Shown: positions 37,295 to 44,989, numbered from the stretch's first letter. The stretch is DNA of 64,000 nucleotides from Actinacidiphila bryophytorum (GCF_016916835.1 NZ_JAFFIX010000003.1:411248-475247); one strand, 5' to 3'. Made by a program: numbers and translations. The notes: generated by a model not told the origin, from the letters alone.

Positions 37295-38695
37295 ATGAAA
37301 CGCCGGGCACGTACCTGGGTACAGCGTGCCCTGGCCGTTTCCGCCGTGAGCGGCGCCCTGATGCTGAGCATCGGGGCGCTGCCCGCGCAGGCGCAGACCC
37401 TTCGTCAGATGCAGTGGCACATTGACGCGATGCGGTTGCCCGAAGCCTGGAAGATCAGCAAAGGCGCGGGTATCACTGTTGCCGTGATCGACACCGGGGT
37501 TGACCGGACGATTCCGGATCTCCAAGGGCAGGTATTGGCGGGGACAAGCTTCACGTATCCGGTCAGCTCGCCTTACAAAGACAAAGACGGCCACGGAACT
37601 GGGATGTCCAGCCTGATCGCTGGCACCGGGGCTGCGGAAGGTGGTTCCGGTGCTATTGGGGCCGCACCGGCAGCAAAGATTCTTCCGATCCAAGTGTTCA
37701 ACGACCCGCGGGATACGAACGAAGCTGCGAGTGCCGAGTCTTTCACCCTTGAGTTGGACAAGGCGCTGCGTTACGCAGCTGACAGCCAGGCGCGTGTCAT
37801 CAACATTTCCCAGGGCGTTCCGGCCAGTTCCCTGAGACCGGAGGACATCGCTGGACTCCAGAGTGCCGTGGACTACGCTCGTGACAAGGGCAAGCTGATC
37901 TTTGCGGCCACGGGCAACTCGGGTGAGAAAGGCAGCCCCGTTGCCTACCCCGCGGCCAGCCGCGGTGTCGTCGGTGTCGGCGCTCTCGATCGGAACGGCA
38001 ACGCGCTCACGTTGTCCACCAAAGGCCCACAGGTAGACATCTCAGCGGTCGGCGACAACATCTCCAAGGCCTGCCCGAGCGGGATCCGGCCCAACTGTGT
38101 CAACACGAGCAGCGGCACCAGTGACGCGTCCGCCCTCACCTCCGGCTCCGCCGCCCTCGTCTGGTCCGCTCACCCCGCCTGGACCGCCAACCAGGTGCTG
38201 CGTGTGCTGCTCAATACCGCGTCGAAGCCCACGGACGGGGCGGAGCGGAATGACGCGATCGGGTACGGGGCCGTGCGGCCGCGGGTGGCGTTGCAGACGC
38301 CGGGGGATCCCGGGCCTGCTGATGTGTACCCGTTGGCGGAGCACGAGGGCTGGAAGCAGGGTGCGGACGTGTCCGCGACGCCGACGGACGGCGCCGAGGG
38401 CACCGGCGCTCCGGCGCCGTCCGCTTCCTCTTCCGCGTCCGATTCGGACAAGTCCGCGGCCGCGGCTTCCGACTCCGGTGGCGGGGGCGGGAGTTCGACG
38501 CCGTGGATCGCCGCCGGGGCGGCTGTCGTCGTGCTGGCGGCGGCCGGGACGGCGTTGGCCCTACGCGGGCGGCGCCGTCGCGCCGCCGCTGCCGCGCCGG
38601 CTTTTGTGGCGCAACCGCTACAACCTCAGCAGCCGCCGCAGCAGCCACCGCCGTATGGTGGTTACCGGCCGCCTCCGCCACCGCCGCCCTATTAG
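37295..38695 (+). CDS. mycP: Type VII secretion-associated serine protease (mycosin 1)
   Basis: Membrane-anchored subtilisin-like protease outside the membrane, required for ESX stability or substrate processing. 466 residues. Signal peptide ending ALPAQA-Q; triad Asp66 (VAVIDTGVD), His100 (DGHGTG), Ser276 (SSGTSDASA) with oxyanion Asn208 (ATGNSG); two Cys at 260 and 268; C-terminal helix WIAAGAAVVVLAAAGTALAL with a basic stop-transfer and a Pro/Gln tail. The ATG at 37295 has GAGGAG 7 bases upstream, better than a GTG at 37220 inside the previous gene. The catalytic part has unusually low G+C. GTSDASA is a divergent version of the usual GTSxAAP. Confidence 0.9.
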   Translation: MKRRARTWVQRALAVSAVSGALMLSIGALPAQAQTLRQMQWHIDAMRLPEAWKISKGAGITVAVIDTGVDRTIPDLQGQVLAGTSFTYPVSSPYKDKDGHGTGMSSLIAGTGAAEGGSGAIGAAPAAKILPIQVFNDPRDTNEAASAESFTLELDKALRYAADSQARVINISQGVPASSLRPEDIAGLQSAVDYARDKGKLIFAATGNSGEKGSPVAYPAASRGVVGVGALDRNGNALTLSTKGPQVDISAVGDNISKACPSGIRPNCVNTSSGTSDASALTSGSAALVWSAHPAWTANQVLRVLLNTASKPTDGAERNDAIGYGAVRPRVALQTPGDPGPADVYPLAEHEGWKQGADVSATPTDGAEGTGAPAPSASSSASDSDKSAAAASDSGGGGGSSTPWIAAGAAVVVLAAAGTALALRGRRRRAAAAAPAFVAQPLQPQQPPQQPPPYGGYRPPPPPPPY

Positions 38696-38723
38696 GGCGC
38701 AACTGGGAGCAGTGGGTCCCCTG

Positions 38724-38752
38724 TTGGGATCGGCAGGTGTTGTGGCTAGAGT
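38724..38752 (+). promoter_or_regulatory. Predicted housekeeping promoter for the WXG100 pair
   Basis: TTGGGA (38724-38729), a 17-base spacer, and TAGAGT (38747-38752). Both boxes and the spacing fit the Streptomyces HrdB consensus TTGACN / TANNNT. The start point would be near 38759, leaving a leader of about 57 bases. Confidence 0.55.
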
Positions 38753-38815
38753 GAGCGGGTAACGTATTCGCCCGCGACGACGTACACGCGATTGCATGGG
38801 GGAGGGGCAGAAGAC

Positions 38816-39154
38816 ATGACTGCCGGAATGAAAGTCACAGCGGCTTCGCTGGCCAAGCTGGAAACCGACATCTACGACATGGTCGGCTCGATGGACCGCC
38901 AGGTGAAGGCGCTCCAGACGGTGATCGACAACCTCGAGGGTCACTGGCGGGGTATCGGCGCGAACGCCTTCAACGCGCAGCAGAGCCTGATCAACGAGGA
39001 CCACCGTGTACTGGCGATCCTGCTGAACAAGATCAAGGAAGCCGTGCACGACACCAACCTCACCTCGGGCTCCACCGATGAGGACGTCCTCCAGGACATG
39101 AAGAGCATCGACATCAACGGCAGCGCCGCCGGCAGCGGCATCGCCGGTCTCTGA
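38816..39154 (+). CDS. esxB: WXG100 family type VII secretion target (EsxB-like)
   Basis: 112 residues. Helix-turn-helix hairpin with the turn GHWRGIGANAF (Trp-Arg-Gly as WXG) near 43-53, followed by a C-terminal helix and a flexible tail DMKSIDINGSAAGSG. It forms a heterodimer with the next gene product and is the small substrate of the ESX machine; which is EsxA and which EsxB is a guess from order. The ATG overlaps the stop of a seven-codon leader frame starting at 38796. Confidence 0.88.
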   Translation: MTAGMKVTAASLAKLETDIYDMVGSMDRQVKALQTVIDNLEGHWRGIGANAFNAQQSLINEDHRVLAILLNKIKEAVHDTNLTSGSTDEDVLQDMKSIDINGSAAGSGIAGL

Positions 39155-39262
39155 CCCGGTCCCTGATCCGGCCATCGCCCCGGTCCTGACCGGGTTGCCG
39201 TCCGGGTCGGTCGCCGACCATCACGCCACGAGCCGTATCACCTACTTCCATGGGGGGTAATC

Positions 39263-39559
39263 ATGTCCGATCCCGGTGAACTCAAGGTCACATATTCCTC
39301 GCTCGACGAGGCCGCGGGTGCGATCAAGCAGCAGGCCGGTCAGCTGGAGACCGACCTCGACAACCTGCTGACCCGCGTGCGCGCGGTCGCCGCGTACTGG
39401 GAAGGCGACGCGCAGACGGCCTTCCACGCCGTCGCGAACGAGTGGGCGAACCGCACCCACCACATGCACGAGGTGCTGGAGTCGATCGCGAGCAAGGTGC
39501 AGATCGCGAGCGGTCACTACAACGCGGCCGACAAGAAGGCCGCGTCCTACTTCGGCTGA
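39263..39559 (+). CDS. esxA: WXG100 family type VII secretion target (EsxA-like)
   Basis: 98 residues, the classical WXG100 size. AYWEGDAQTAF (Trp-Glu-Gly) near 44-54 forms the hairpin turn. The second helix ends ASGHYNAADKKAASYFG, with Tyr-Asn-Ala-Ala-Asp fitting the YxxxD secretion signal. It sits 108 bases after esxB and is followed by a large hairpin, so the two form a bicistronic unit. Confidence 0.92.
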   Translation: MSDPGELKVTYSSLDEAAGAIKQQAGQLETDLDNLLTRVRAVAAYWEGDAQTAFHAVANEWANRTHHMHEVLESIASKVQIASGHYNAADKKAASYFG

Positions 39560-39577
39560 CATCGACCGGCCGTGCGG

Positions 39578-39623
39578 CCGACCCGCGCCGGCCCGCCGCC
39601 ATGGCGGTCGACCGGCGGGTCGG
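39578..39623 (+). terminator. Large imperfect hairpin after esxA
   Basis: 39578-39600 pairs with 39603-39623 (about 18 of 21 positions) with a minimal loop. It lies 18 bases after the esxA stop and would stabilise the 3' end of the esxBA mRNA or terminate it ahead of mycosin 2. Confidence 0.55.
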
Positions 39624-39643
39624 CGGCAGGTCGGCCCTTCCGG

Positions 39644-39683
39644 GCGAACGGGCCGAGGAGCCGGCGAACGGGCCGAGGAGCCG
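39644..39683 (+). repeat. Perfect 20-bp tandem duplication ahead of mycosin 2
   Basis: gcgaacgggccgaggagccg occurs twice without a gap or mismatch, ending 12 bases before the mycosin 2 GTG. The duplication multiplies the GAGGAG ribosome-binding-like motif. Confidence 0.9.
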
Positions 39684-39695
39684 AGGAGAGGCGTC

Positions 39696-40973
39696 GTGAG
39701 GGTTGCAGGGCCGCCGCACCGGCGTGCCGCGTCGGTGGCTGCCGCTGCCGCGGCGGTGCTCGCGCTGGTGCCGGGAGCCGTCCTGGGGTCGGCCGCGCCG
39801 GCCGGCGCCGCGCCCGGCACGCCAGCGGAGCCCGCACCGACCGCGTCCACTGTCCGGCCCGACTCGCCGCGGGCTGCGGAGCCGCTGGACGGCGACGGCC
39901 AGTGCACGTTCCCCGCGCCGCCGGTGAAGCAGACGCCCTGGTCCTTGCAGCGCGTGCTGATGAACCAGCTGTGGCAGGACACCCGGGGCAAGGGCGTCAC
40001 CGTCGCGGTGATCGACTCGGGGGTGGATATCAGGAACCCCCAGTTGACGGGCGCGGTGATTGCCGGGGCCAGCGTTGACCTGATAGATCCCAAGGGCCAC
40101 GGCACGACCGACCCGGTCGGGCACGGCACGGAGGTGGCCGGCATCATCGCCGCCCGCCCTTCGCCCTCGACCGGCTTCGTGGGACTCGCGCCCGAAGCGA
40201 AGGTCATCTCGATCCGGCAGGCCGGCGAGGACGGCACCGGTACGGTGCCGCATCTGATCACGGCGCTGCAGAAGGCCGTCGCCGCCCATGTCGACGTCAT
40301 CAACATCTCGCAGGACACCTCGAGCAACTCGCCCGCGCTGGAGAGCGCCATCGAGGCGGCCGTGAACGCGAACATCGTGGTCGTCGCGTCGGCGGGCAAC
40401 GACGGCGGTGACGGCAAGGCGCGCACGACGTATCCCGGCGCCTACCGGGGAGTGCTGGCGGTCGGCGCCTCGGACCGCAACAACGAACGCGCCTCCTTCT
40501 CCCAGGCGGGGGATTTCGTCGGCGTGGCGGCCCCGGGTGTGGACATGCTGTCCACGGTGCCCGGCGGCGGGCAGTGCGTGGACAACGGCACCAGTTTTGC
40601 CGCGCCTTACGTCGCCGGGGTGGCGGCACTGATCCGCGCCAAGCACCCGAAGTGGACCGCACAGCAGGTCATCGCGCAGATCGAGCAGACGGCGCAGCGC
40701 ACCTCGCTCGGGCACAACTCCCTGGTCGGCTGGGGGGTCGTGGACCCGGTCCGGGCGCTCACCGACGACGGGAAGCCGATCGACTCGCCGACGCCGGACC
40801 CCGGAGTGCTCAAGGGCCAGGACAGGGCCGTGCCCGCGGCTCTGACCTTCGGCGACCCGGCGCGGCAGCGGGAGAAGCGTACGGCGGCGTACACGGTGAG
40901 CGGGGTGGCCGTGGCGCTGCTCCTGGTCACCGGTACGACGGTGGCGCTGCGCGACCGCAGGCGCCGTTCCTGA
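39696..40973 (+). CDS. mycP: Type VII secretion-associated serine protease (mycosin 2)
   Basis: 425 residues with a GTG start after GAGGAGAGG. The signal peptide is Ala-rich and probably ends near APAGAA-P. Triad Asp107 (VIDSGVD), His143 (VGHGTEVAG), Ser300 (NGTSFAAPYVAG), oxyanion Asn235 (ASAGND). Cys70 and Cys294 can form the disulfide that holds the mycosin N-terminal extension. C-terminal helix VSGVAVALLLVTGTTVAL followed by RDRRRRS. This is a more canonical mycosin than the first one and has normal G+C. Two mycosins in one ESX locus suggest separate functions or partial redundancy. Confidence 0.93.
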   Translation: MRVAGPPHRRAASVAAAAAAVLALVPGAVLGSAAPAGAAPGTPAEPAPTASTVRPDSPRAAEPLDGDGQCTFPAPPVKQTPWSLQRVLMNQLWQDTRGKGVTVAVIDSGVDIRNPQLTGAVIAGASVDLIDPKGHGTTDPVGHGTEVAGIIAARPSPSTGFVGLAPEAKVISIRQAGEDGTGTVPHLITALQKAVAAHVDVINISQDTSSNSPALESAIEAAVNANIVVVASAGNDGGDGKARTTYPGAYRGVLAVGASDRNNERASFSQAGDFVGVAAPGVDMLSTVPGGGQCVDNGTSFAAPYVAGVAALIRAKHPKWTAQQVIAQIEQTAQRTSLGHNSLVGWGVVDPVRALTDDGKPIDSPTPDPGVLKGQDRAVPAALTFGDPARQREKRTAAYTVSGVAVALLLVTGTTVALRDRRRRS

Positions 40974-40986
40974 GCCGAACGGCGCC
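40960..40986. terminator. Hairpin across the mycosin 2 stop codon, bidirectional
   Basis: ggcgccgttc (40960-40969) pairs perfectly with gaacggcgcc (40977-40986). The 7-base loop contains the TGA stop of mycosin 2. It separates the convergent mycosin 2 and immunity genes. Confidence 0.65.
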
Positions 40987-41000
40987 CCCAGCCTGAGCGC

Positions 41001-42305
41001 TCAGCGGTACTGGACCACGTGCAGCGACCGCACCCCGTCGCTCTCCAGTTCCGCGGGGGCGTCCCGCGCGGTGTCGACCAGGACCAGGCCGGTGTCGGTC
41101 TGCGCCGCGACGCACAGCAGCCCCACGGACTCGCGGCCGCGCCGGTCGTTCCTGCGCAGCCACACCACCGAGCGCGAGCCCACGGGCATCTCGGTGAGCC
41201 CGGCGATCAGCGTCGGCCAGTCGGTGTAGTCCGTCACGGACAGGACGGCGCCCAGTGGGCTCATCGTCGGTGCGAACCATGCCGCGGGGCCGGGCTCGGG
41301 CGGCAGCGGGAAGCCGTCGACGCCGGGCTGTGCGCCCTGGTCCCAGCGCTCGAACCACTCCCACGGGTCGGAGTTGGGCAGCCCGAACGGCACGGAGCCG
41401 TCCTTGGGCACCACAAGTGCCGCGTCCAGCATCGCGTGCTGAGGGTTGCCGTCGGCGAGGAAGGCGCGGGTGTTGCAGGCGAAGAGCCAGCCGCGGGCCG
41501 TCTCGTCGGCGGCGGAGGGCTCGACCAGGACGACGTCGCCGCCGTGCACGTGCTCCAGCCAGGCCTCGGCCGCGCGTACCGCGGAGGCCAGGTCGGCGGG
41601 GCCGCGGGCCGCCCGCGCGGCGGGGGGCTGTGCGGACGGCGCGGGGATCCTGGCGAGCACGATCTGCCGGACGTTCTCGGTCTCCAGCCGGGCGAGCCGC
41701 TGCCCCTGCGGGTCGAGGAGCGCGACCTGGCCGTCGTTGTTGTGCGCGTAGAGCAGGTGGCCGGTGGCTTCCGAACCGTGCAGTTCGCGGCGTACCCACA
41801 CCACGCCCGCGGTGCCGGGACCGGGTTCGCCGACGGCGGCGATCACGGTGTCCCAGTCGGGGCAGGGGCCGACCTCGGCCGTGGGGAAGTACCGCCGCAG
41901 GAAGTCGTCCCACCAGGTGGGTCCCTCGTGGGCGGACTGCCAGGGCAGCGCAGACGCGGGCGCACCGCCGACCGAGGCGTGGGCGGCGAGCACGGCGCCC
42001 CTGGCGTTGGTCCTGCGGGCCTGTTCGGCGGGGTCCCTGGGGCGCGGGTCGCGTTCGAAGTCGGCCAGGTCGCCCCACGGGTCGTCGGTGGCCGGGTGGA
42101 AGGGCGGTGCGCCGTCCTTGGGCACGCACACCAGGGAGGTGAGCATGGGGGCGGGCTCGGTGGTCCGCGCGCCCTCGGCGGGGCGCAGGGCGGTGCTGAA
42201 GACCCAGGCCCGCGGGGTCTCGGCGACCGGCGTGCGCTGGATGTCGAGCGGCACGTCGTAGGTGGCGCTGAGCCACTCGTGGGCGAGGTGGTAGGGGTCG
42301 GTCAT
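41001..42305 (-). CDS. Double Imm35/YrhB protein with degenerate papain-toxin-like domains
   Basis: 434 residues, cytosolic. Two copies of a unit: an Imm35/YrhB-type domain (1-80 and 238-322; VCVPKDGAPPF and LVVPKDGSVPF are equivalent) followed by a domain that aligns with the C-terminal part of the papain-fold toxin encoded upstream. In copy 1 (130-220) GVVWVRR, His183 (GHLLYAHNNDG) and Asp198-Gln200 (LLDPQ) match the toxin's His and Asp/Gln strands, but there is no N-C catalytic cysteine; in copy 2 (360-434) His is also lost. It is 4 bases after the single Imm35 gene, so they form one immunity cassette. Probably an immunity protein; a decoy or regulatory role for the dead toxin fold is inference. 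Confidence 0.65.
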   Translation of the reverse strand: MTDPYHLAHEWLSATYDVPLDIQRTPVAETPRAWVFSTALRPAEGARTTEPAPMLTSLVCVPKDGAPPFHPATDDPWGDLADFERDPRPRDPAEQARRTNARGAVLAAHASVGGAPASALPWQSAHEGPTWWDDFLRRYFPTAEVGPCPDWDTVIAAVGEPGPGTAGVVWVRRELHGSEATGHLLYAHNNDGQVALLDPQGQRLARLETENVRQIVLARIPAPSAQPPAARAARGPADLASAVRAAEAWLEHVHGGDVVLVEPSAADETARGWLFACNTRAFLADGNPQHAMLDAALVVPKDGSVPFGLPNSDPWEWFERWDQGAQPGVDGFPLPPEPGPAAWFAPTMSPLGAVLSVTDYTDWPTLIAGLTEMPVGSRSVVWLRRNDRRGRESVGLLCVAAQTDTGLVLVDTARDAPAELESDGVRSLHVVQYR

Positions 42306-42309
42306 GTCC

Positions 42310-42672
42310 TCACGCCCCGGTGCCGGGCGGCCGGCGGGTCCACTGGGTGCCGAAGACCCGCGGGTCGGTGAGCCGACTGAGCTGCTCGGGCCACACGCCG
42401 TCCTCGAACCAGGCCCTGGCATTGGGCGTGCTCAGGGCGCTCGGGGTGAAGTCGATCAGGGAGCCGTCCTTGAACACGACGATCTCGCGCACCAGCGGCG
42501 CCTGCATGATGTCGCCGGTGTCGATGTGCTCCTGCGTGTCGAAGTGGACGGTCCACGCCAGCCGGTACTCGGTGGTGCTTCCCGGCGCGATCACGATCGT
42601 CGGCGGCCCGTCGCCGTACCGGTCCCGCAGGAACGCCCAGGCGGCGGCGAGCGCCTCCTCCTCGGTCATCAC
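42310..42672 (-). CDS. Imm35/YrhB-family immunity protein candidate
   Basis: 120 residues. Single domain: EEALAAAWAFLRDRYGDG helix, TEYRLAWTVHFDT strands, and REIVVFKDGSLIDF, the pattern shared with both Imm35-like units of the next gene. The GTG at 42672 or ATG at 42669 follows AAGGTG. It lies 114 bases after the toxin 1 gene on the same strand, the usual place of the cognate immunity gene. Likely neutralises the papain-fold toxin in the producing cell. Confidence 0.72.
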   Translation of the reverse strand: MMTEEEALAAAWAFLRDRYGDGPPTIVIAPGSTTEYRLAWTVHFDTQEHIDTGDIMQAPLVREIVVFKDGSLIDFTPSALSTPNARAWFEDGVWPEQLSRLTDPRVFGTQWTRRPPGTGA

Positions 42673-42786
42673 AGGTGCACCTTTCTTCGTCTGCTGCGGC
42701 CCGTCCGGTGGCCGCGCCCGGTCTCGGGGGCTCTGCCTGGCCGCGGGGCGTCGGGCGGTGCCGTCGCCCTGCCCGCGCTGTCCAGG

Positions 42787-44478
42787 CTACTTGTACGGCA
42801 TGTACTTGATCTGCACGCCTTTTTCGAGGTCCGCCAATCGGCCGCTCTGGCCGTCGAGGAAGACCACGCCGTTGCTGTCGTGGACGACGTTGAAGACGTG
42901 CGCGGAATTGCCGCGGCCGACGTAGACGACGCCCCGGGAGCCCTCGCCGCGCGCGTTCATGTCGTTGATGATGTCGTCGTAGCTTCCGACGTCCTCGAAC
43001 TTCGCGCCGGGATTGCCGAGCCGTGCCGGGCTCGGCCACTGCGGGTTCTCCAACGGGGTCGCGTGGGAGGGCATTCCGTCGAGGCGTTCGTTGACCGCTT
43101 CGACGTTCTTCGAGCAGTTCTGGGTGTAGCCCGGCTCGCCGGTCCTGTTGACGTCCTTGAGCCACGGGTACTCGTCGTGCAGGAACTGCGCTTCCTCCGC
43201 CGGGGTCATCGAACCCTGGTGGAAGGCCTTGCCCTTGACGTCGGAGGTGGACTTGGCGAGGCCCTTCCACTTGCTGCCGTTCTCTGCCGCGTCCTTGGCG
43301 GCCTGCTCCGCCGCGTCCTTGCCCGCGCCCTCGACGCCGGCCTTGGCGCCCGCGCTGCCGCCGTCGGTGGCCAGCGCCATCAGGATGTTGCCGACGAGCC
43401 GGCCGCCCGCCTCGTCGCCGTCCGAGCCCCATCCGCTGCCGAGCAGGATGCCGGGCAGCCGCTCGGGGTGCGCGGTCATGTCGACCAGTCCGGCGGCCGT
43501 CGAGTTGAGGTGGGTCAGGTACTGGGCGGGGTGGGTCATGTTGTACGGGTCGTACGGGTTCAGGCCGCGGACGAACTTCAGCATGTCGGTGCCGGAGCGT
43601 ATGAGGCCGCCGGCGAAGTGCTCGACCTGGATTGGCGCGGACTTGAGGAAGTCGCCGCCGTCGCCCTTCATACGGTCGGTGAAGTCCGGTTTGGCGGGGG
43701 CGAGGGCGGTCGCGGTGCGGACCTTGGCCTCGGTCTCGCCCGCCACCGTGTCGCGCTGCTTGCGGGCCGCGCTGAGGATCTCCTTGGCGTGGTTCTTGTC
43801 ACCGGCGCCCGGGTCGACGAAGGCGTCGGGGGCCACGGGCGGCTTGCCCGGGTCGCCGTTGCCGTCGACCAGTTCCTTGTAGCTGGCCAGGTCCTTGTTG
43901 TACTGGTCGACCTTCGCGTTGTACGCGGTCGCCGCCTGCTTGCGCGCCTCGGTGCCCTGCTTCCACAGCCGGACGGCCTCCTTGGCCTGGCCCTGCGCCC
44001 AGTCGACGGTGAAGGCGTAGTGCTCCAGCGCGTTGGACGCGTCCTGGCAGGCGGTGGCGGCCTTGGCCCACTTGGCGGGCTGCGGGGTGAACTTCGCCCG
44101 GAAGGCCTCGGCGCCGTCGCCGTCCCAGCTGCCCGGGTCGAGGTGGGTCAGGCCGGTGTGGCCGGTGTCGAAGGCGGAGTGGAAGCGGCTCAGGTGCCCG
44201 GAGATCTCGCGGATCTTGTTGGAGTCGCCGTGGATCAGCTCCTTGGGCTCCTCGGTCTGGCCGAGCTGCTGCTCGTCGACATGGGCGCCGAGGTGGTCGG
44301 CGATGGAGTCGCCGTGGTCGTCGACCCAGTCCGCCGCATCGTGCAGGCCGACGTGGTCGAGGCCGTCACCGACGAGGTGGGCGCCGTCGTCGATCAGCTC
44401 GCCGGCCTTCTTCTTGGCTTTGCCAAGCAGTTTCTCGCCACCGTCGCCGATCTTGTTGATCAAGCCTCCGAGGCCCAT
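42787..44478 (-). CDS. T7SS-secreted polymorphic toxin 1 with papain-fold tip
   Basis: 563 residues. Residues 1-370 are a helical T7SS-type trafficking region (QQLGQTEEPKELIHGD, then SWDGDGAEAFRAKF with Trp-Asp-Gly as WXG, then NPYDPYNMTHPAQYLTHLN). The C-terminal 120 residues form a papain-like cysteine domain: Cys455 (TQNCSKNV), His527 (SAHVFNVVHDSNG), Asp542/Gln544 (FLDGQSG), as in Tox-PL polymorphic toxins, which can act as deamidases or proteases. The ATG lies in the same GGCTGATGGGCCTC context as toxin 2. Immunity genes follow on the same strand. Predicted to be exported by the adjacent ESX machine. Confidence 0.82.
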   Translation of the reverse strand: MGLGGLINKIGDGGEKLLGKAKKKAGELIDDGAHLVGDGLDHVGLHDAADWVDDHGDSIADHLGAHVDEQQLGQTEEPKELIHGDSNKIREISGHLSRFHSAFDTGHTGLTHLDPGSWDGDGAEAFRAKFTPQPAKWAKAATACQDASNALEHYAFTVDWAQGQAKEAVRLWKQGTEARKQAATAYNAKVDQYNKDLASYKELVDGNGDPGKPPVAPDAFVDPGAGDKNHAKEILSAARKQRDTVAGETEAKVRTATALAPAKPDFTDRMKGDGGDFLKSAPIQVEHFAGGLIRSGTDMLKFVRGLNPYDPYNMTHPAQYLTHLNSTAAGLVDMTAHPERLPGILLGSGWGSDGDEAGGRLVGNILMALATDGGSAGAKAGVEGAGKDAAEQAAKDAAENGSKWKGLAKSTSDVKGKAFHQGSMTPAEEAQFLHDEYPWLKDVNRTGEPGYTQNCSKNVEAVNERLDGMPSHATPLENPQWPSPARLGNPGAKFEDVGSYDDIINDMNARGEGSRGVVYVGRGNSAHVFNVVHDSNGVVFLDGQSGRLADLEKGVQIKYMPYK

Positions 44479-44706
44479 CAGCCCACCCCCGCGGTGCTGT
44501 TGCGCGGTGCCGGTTCGGCGGCCGGTCCGCTTGTGACTGTGTAGACGATCGGCCCATACTCTCAGGTTCCAGCCACGGGTTGCATCTTCGGGTCCCGAAC
44601 GGCCAGGCCAGGCAGGGCGACAGAGGGCGTCGGAACGGGCTTTTCCGGCCTCCGGTTCCGCGCGGCGCCTACGGGCCTGCGATACGGCCCGGCCGCGGGG
44701 GCCGGC
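44479..44706. other. Gap upstream of toxin 1, possible remnant of a lost partner gene
   Basis: 228 bases with no complete gene. On the minus strand an open frame of some 27 codons without a start ends in GGCTGA exactly overlapping the toxin 1 ATG, mirroring the junction between the WXG partner and toxin 2. It may also hold the promoter of the toxin 1 module; no consensus was recognised. Confidence 0.4.
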
Positions 44707-44985
44707 TCAGCGCCGGATGCGGCGGTAGTAGTCGGCCGTTCCCTCGATGCCGTGGTAGGGCACGACGGTGGCTGATTCGGTGGTCTTGTCGACGACGACA
44801 GCGGCTGTTCCGGGCGGCGTCATGTGCGGTGGCTGCCCGGGGACTTCCGGCGGCGGTGGTGGCAGCACGGGCAGCACGATGAAGCCCGCGTCGAACTCGG
44901 TGGCTCGGGTCGGGGCCGGTTCGCCGCCGGCGAGGCGCCAGCAGTAGTGCAGGGCGGCGATCCGCCGCGCGTCGTCCTCCGTCAA
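44707..44985 (-). CDS. Small immunity protein candidate for toxin 2
   Basis: 92 residues. TTG start, 4 bases after the toxin 2 stop, with AGGGAG 7 bases upstream inside the toxin gene. The N-terminal helix EDDARRIAALHYCW, a Pro-rich loop, and the strand-turn-strand AAVVVDKTTESATVVPYHG recall the nucleotide-independent YrhB/Imm35-like fold, but the match is weak. Position is the main argument: directly behind a secreted toxin and tightly coupled. No known domain assigned with confidence. Confidence 0.6.
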   Translation of the reverse strand: MTEDDARRIAALHYCWRLAGGEPAPTRATEFDAGFIVLPVLPPPPPEVPGQPPHMTPPGTAAVVVDKTTESATVVPYHGIEGTADYYRRIRR

Positions 44986-44989
44986 CGGG

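Noticed and set aside
44479..44560. A small gene upstream of toxin 1
   Set aside because: The open frame has no start codon and is blocked by a stop about 27 codons upstream; kept only as a possible remnant.
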